Positions 23,113 to 24,168 of a stretch of DNA of 24,168 nt are shown here, piece after piece. Position numbers and translations under genes: made by a program. The notes beneath the pieces are model-generated. The model did not search any database and was not told the origin of the DNA. It worked only from the letters and a program-made list of their open reading frames with translations. This DNA comes from Planctomycetaceae bacterium (lineage in GTDB: Bacteria > Planctomycetota > Planctomycetia > Planctomycetales > Planctomycetaceae): positions 1 through 24,168 of the forward strand of contig JALTOP010000098.1 in NCBI GenBank assembly GCA_027000105.1, given 5' to 3'. The first letter of the stretch is position 1; each line of letters starts with the position of its first letter.

Positions 23113-24168
23113 AATATCGCTTCCTGCTCCCTCTCGTTTTTTGCAGCGTTCCGATTTTCGTATTTCCCGAAACAAAGGCGATTGGGGCTGCTCCGGTGTA
23201 TCGGGCGGTCGAAGCCCGTTTGAGCGTTGAGCGTGAGGGGCTTCCTTATGTTTTTCGGAAACTGAAGGATGGGAAGGAACTTCGAATTGCCTATTTTGGA
23301 GGCTCCATTACGGCTGCAAATGGTTGGCGTCCCCTGATTACCGAATGGTTTTCGAAGCAATTTCCTCAAAGCAAAATTCGCGAGATCAATGCGGCCATTG
23401 GTGGAACCGGCAGCGATTTGGGGGCCTTTCGGTTAAGGCGGGATGTGCTCGATCACAAACCGGATCTCGTTTTTGTCGAGTTTGCCGTCAATGACGGCGG
23501 GCGAAAACCGTACGATATCTGGAAGTCAATGGAAGGGATTGTTCGACAGATTTGGTTGGAGAATCCCGAAACGGAAATCTGTTTTGTTTATACGTTTCGC
23601 CTCGGTTACGAAAAAGACTTGCGGAACGGTTTTTGTCCGCAAGCCGCTTCTGCCATGGAGATGCTGGCTGATTATTACGGGATTCCTTCCATCAATGTCG
23701 CGTTGAGAATTGTTGAGCTGGAATCGGCAGGGAAATTGATATTCAAAGCTGATCCCCAATCGGCAGATCCCAATCTCATCTGTTTTTCAAAAGATGGCGT
23801 TCATCCGCTTGCCCGTGGCCATGAGATATATGCGGAGGTAATTTCAGAGGCGATTCTATCTTTTCAAAAATCAGGAAGATCAGGAAAGAAGGTCGCCCGT
23901 TTTGGTAAACTGAAGCAGCCGTTTGTCGCAGATAACTGGGAGGATGCCCGGATGATTCCGCTTGCTCCCCGAATGCTTTCCGGTAACTGGAAGCTGCTTG
24001 GACCGGATGACGTCCTCTCCCGTCGATTCAGCAAGCGAATGGGAACTATTTGGGTTGCTGACCAGCCGGGCAGCAAAATCTGTTTCAAATTCAAAGGGTC
24101 GTACGTCTCGCTTTACGATTTACTGGGGCCGGATGCGGGGCAGGTAATCCTTACGGTAGATGGTGAAA
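23109..24168 (+). CDS. Exported SGNH/GDSL hydrolase (partial, runs off right edge)
   Basis: The frame is open at the window edge after 353 codons. A hydrophobic N-terminal segment (about residues 3-19) looks like a signal peptide. The SGNH blocks are visible: nucleophile S66 in FGGSIT, block II glycine in IGGTGSDLGAFR, block III N128-D129 in FAVNDGG, and the catalytic dyad D229/H232 in DGVHP. After residue 255 comes a beta-rich region, perhaps a carbohydrate-binding or jelly-roll part, which is cut by the edge. Enzymes of this kind in planctomycetes are often esterases acting on acetylated sugars. The start overlaps the stop of the Cys-rich iron gene, so translation is coupled although the functions look unrelated. 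The substrate is unknown. Confidence 0.85.
   Translation, partial: MKYRFLLPLVFCSVPIFVFPETKAIGAAPVYRAVEARLSVEREGLPYVFRKLKDGKELRIAYFGGSITAANGWRPLITEWFSKQFPQSKIREINAAIGGTGSDLGAFRLRRDVLDHKPDLVFVEFAVNDGGRKPYDIWKSMEGIVRQIWLENPETEICFVYTFRLGYEKDLRNGFCPQAASAMEMLADYYGIPSINVALRIVELESAGKLIFKADPQSADPNLICFSKDGVHPLARGHEIYAEVISEAILSFQKSGRSGKKVARFGKLKQPFVADNWEDARMIPLAPRMLSGNWKLLGPDDVLSRRFSKRMGTIWVADQPGSKICFKFKGSYVSLYDLLGPDAGQVILTVDGE

Overview
The window looks like a chromosomal segment of a planctomycete (phylum Planctomycetota). The strongest clues are a secreted protein of the Pirellula/Verrucomicrobium CxxCH cytochrome type, a formylglycine sulfatase next to it, an SGNH hydrolase, and a ketosynthase/ACP/CrtI-like lipid gene set of the kind known from this phylum. 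Base composition is moderate, a little under 50% G+C by eye. Genus cannot be fixed from the sequence. No rRNA, tRNA or CRISPR array was seen.

Region 1 (1-8068, + strand) is the end of an exopolysaccharide cluster. It holds the C-terminus of a Wzz-like chain-length protein, a 954-residue fusion of a Wzx-type flippase with a GT4 glycosyltransferase, a membrane GT2 glycosyltransferase, a Wzy/O-antigen-ligase-like polymerase, and two tandem paralogous CelD/BcsL-type GNAT acyltransferases. Four genes are chained by ATGA stop/start overlaps. Together they could build, acylate, flip and polymerise a surface polysaccharide.

Region 2 (8069-8487) is a scar. It contains the decayed C-terminus of a DDE transposase on the minus strand and five tandem copies of a 7-bp repeat ending in a perfect 14-bp palindrome.

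Region 3 (8488-15345, + strand) looks like a regulated degradation locus. It runs from a GntR/FCD repressor to an exported di-CxxCH protein, a Tat-exported homologue of the N,N-dimethylformamidase large subunit, and an exported sulfatase.

Region 4 (about 15347-15882) is an internally deleted IS3-family element. Its orfA is intact, orfB is cut to its first few dozen codons, and 19-bp perfect inverted repeats bound it, with decayed extra end-like repeats outside.

Region 5 (15911-19542, - strand) is a small lipid or polyketide-type operon: FabF-like ketosynthase, acyl carrier protein, a four-TM protein of unknown function, a CrtI/phytoene-desaturase-like FAD enzyme, and perhaps a 53-residue ORF. 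It resembles the sets discussed for ladderane synthesis in anammox planctomycetes, but lacks the other enzymes here.

Region 6 (19903-24168, + strand) is a ferrous iron uptake operon: two separate FeoA proteins, FeoB and a small Cys-rich membrane protein. It has a sigma70-like promoter and a Fur-box-like palindrome before each feoA. The last feo gene overlaps an SGNH/GDSL hydrolase that runs off the right edge.
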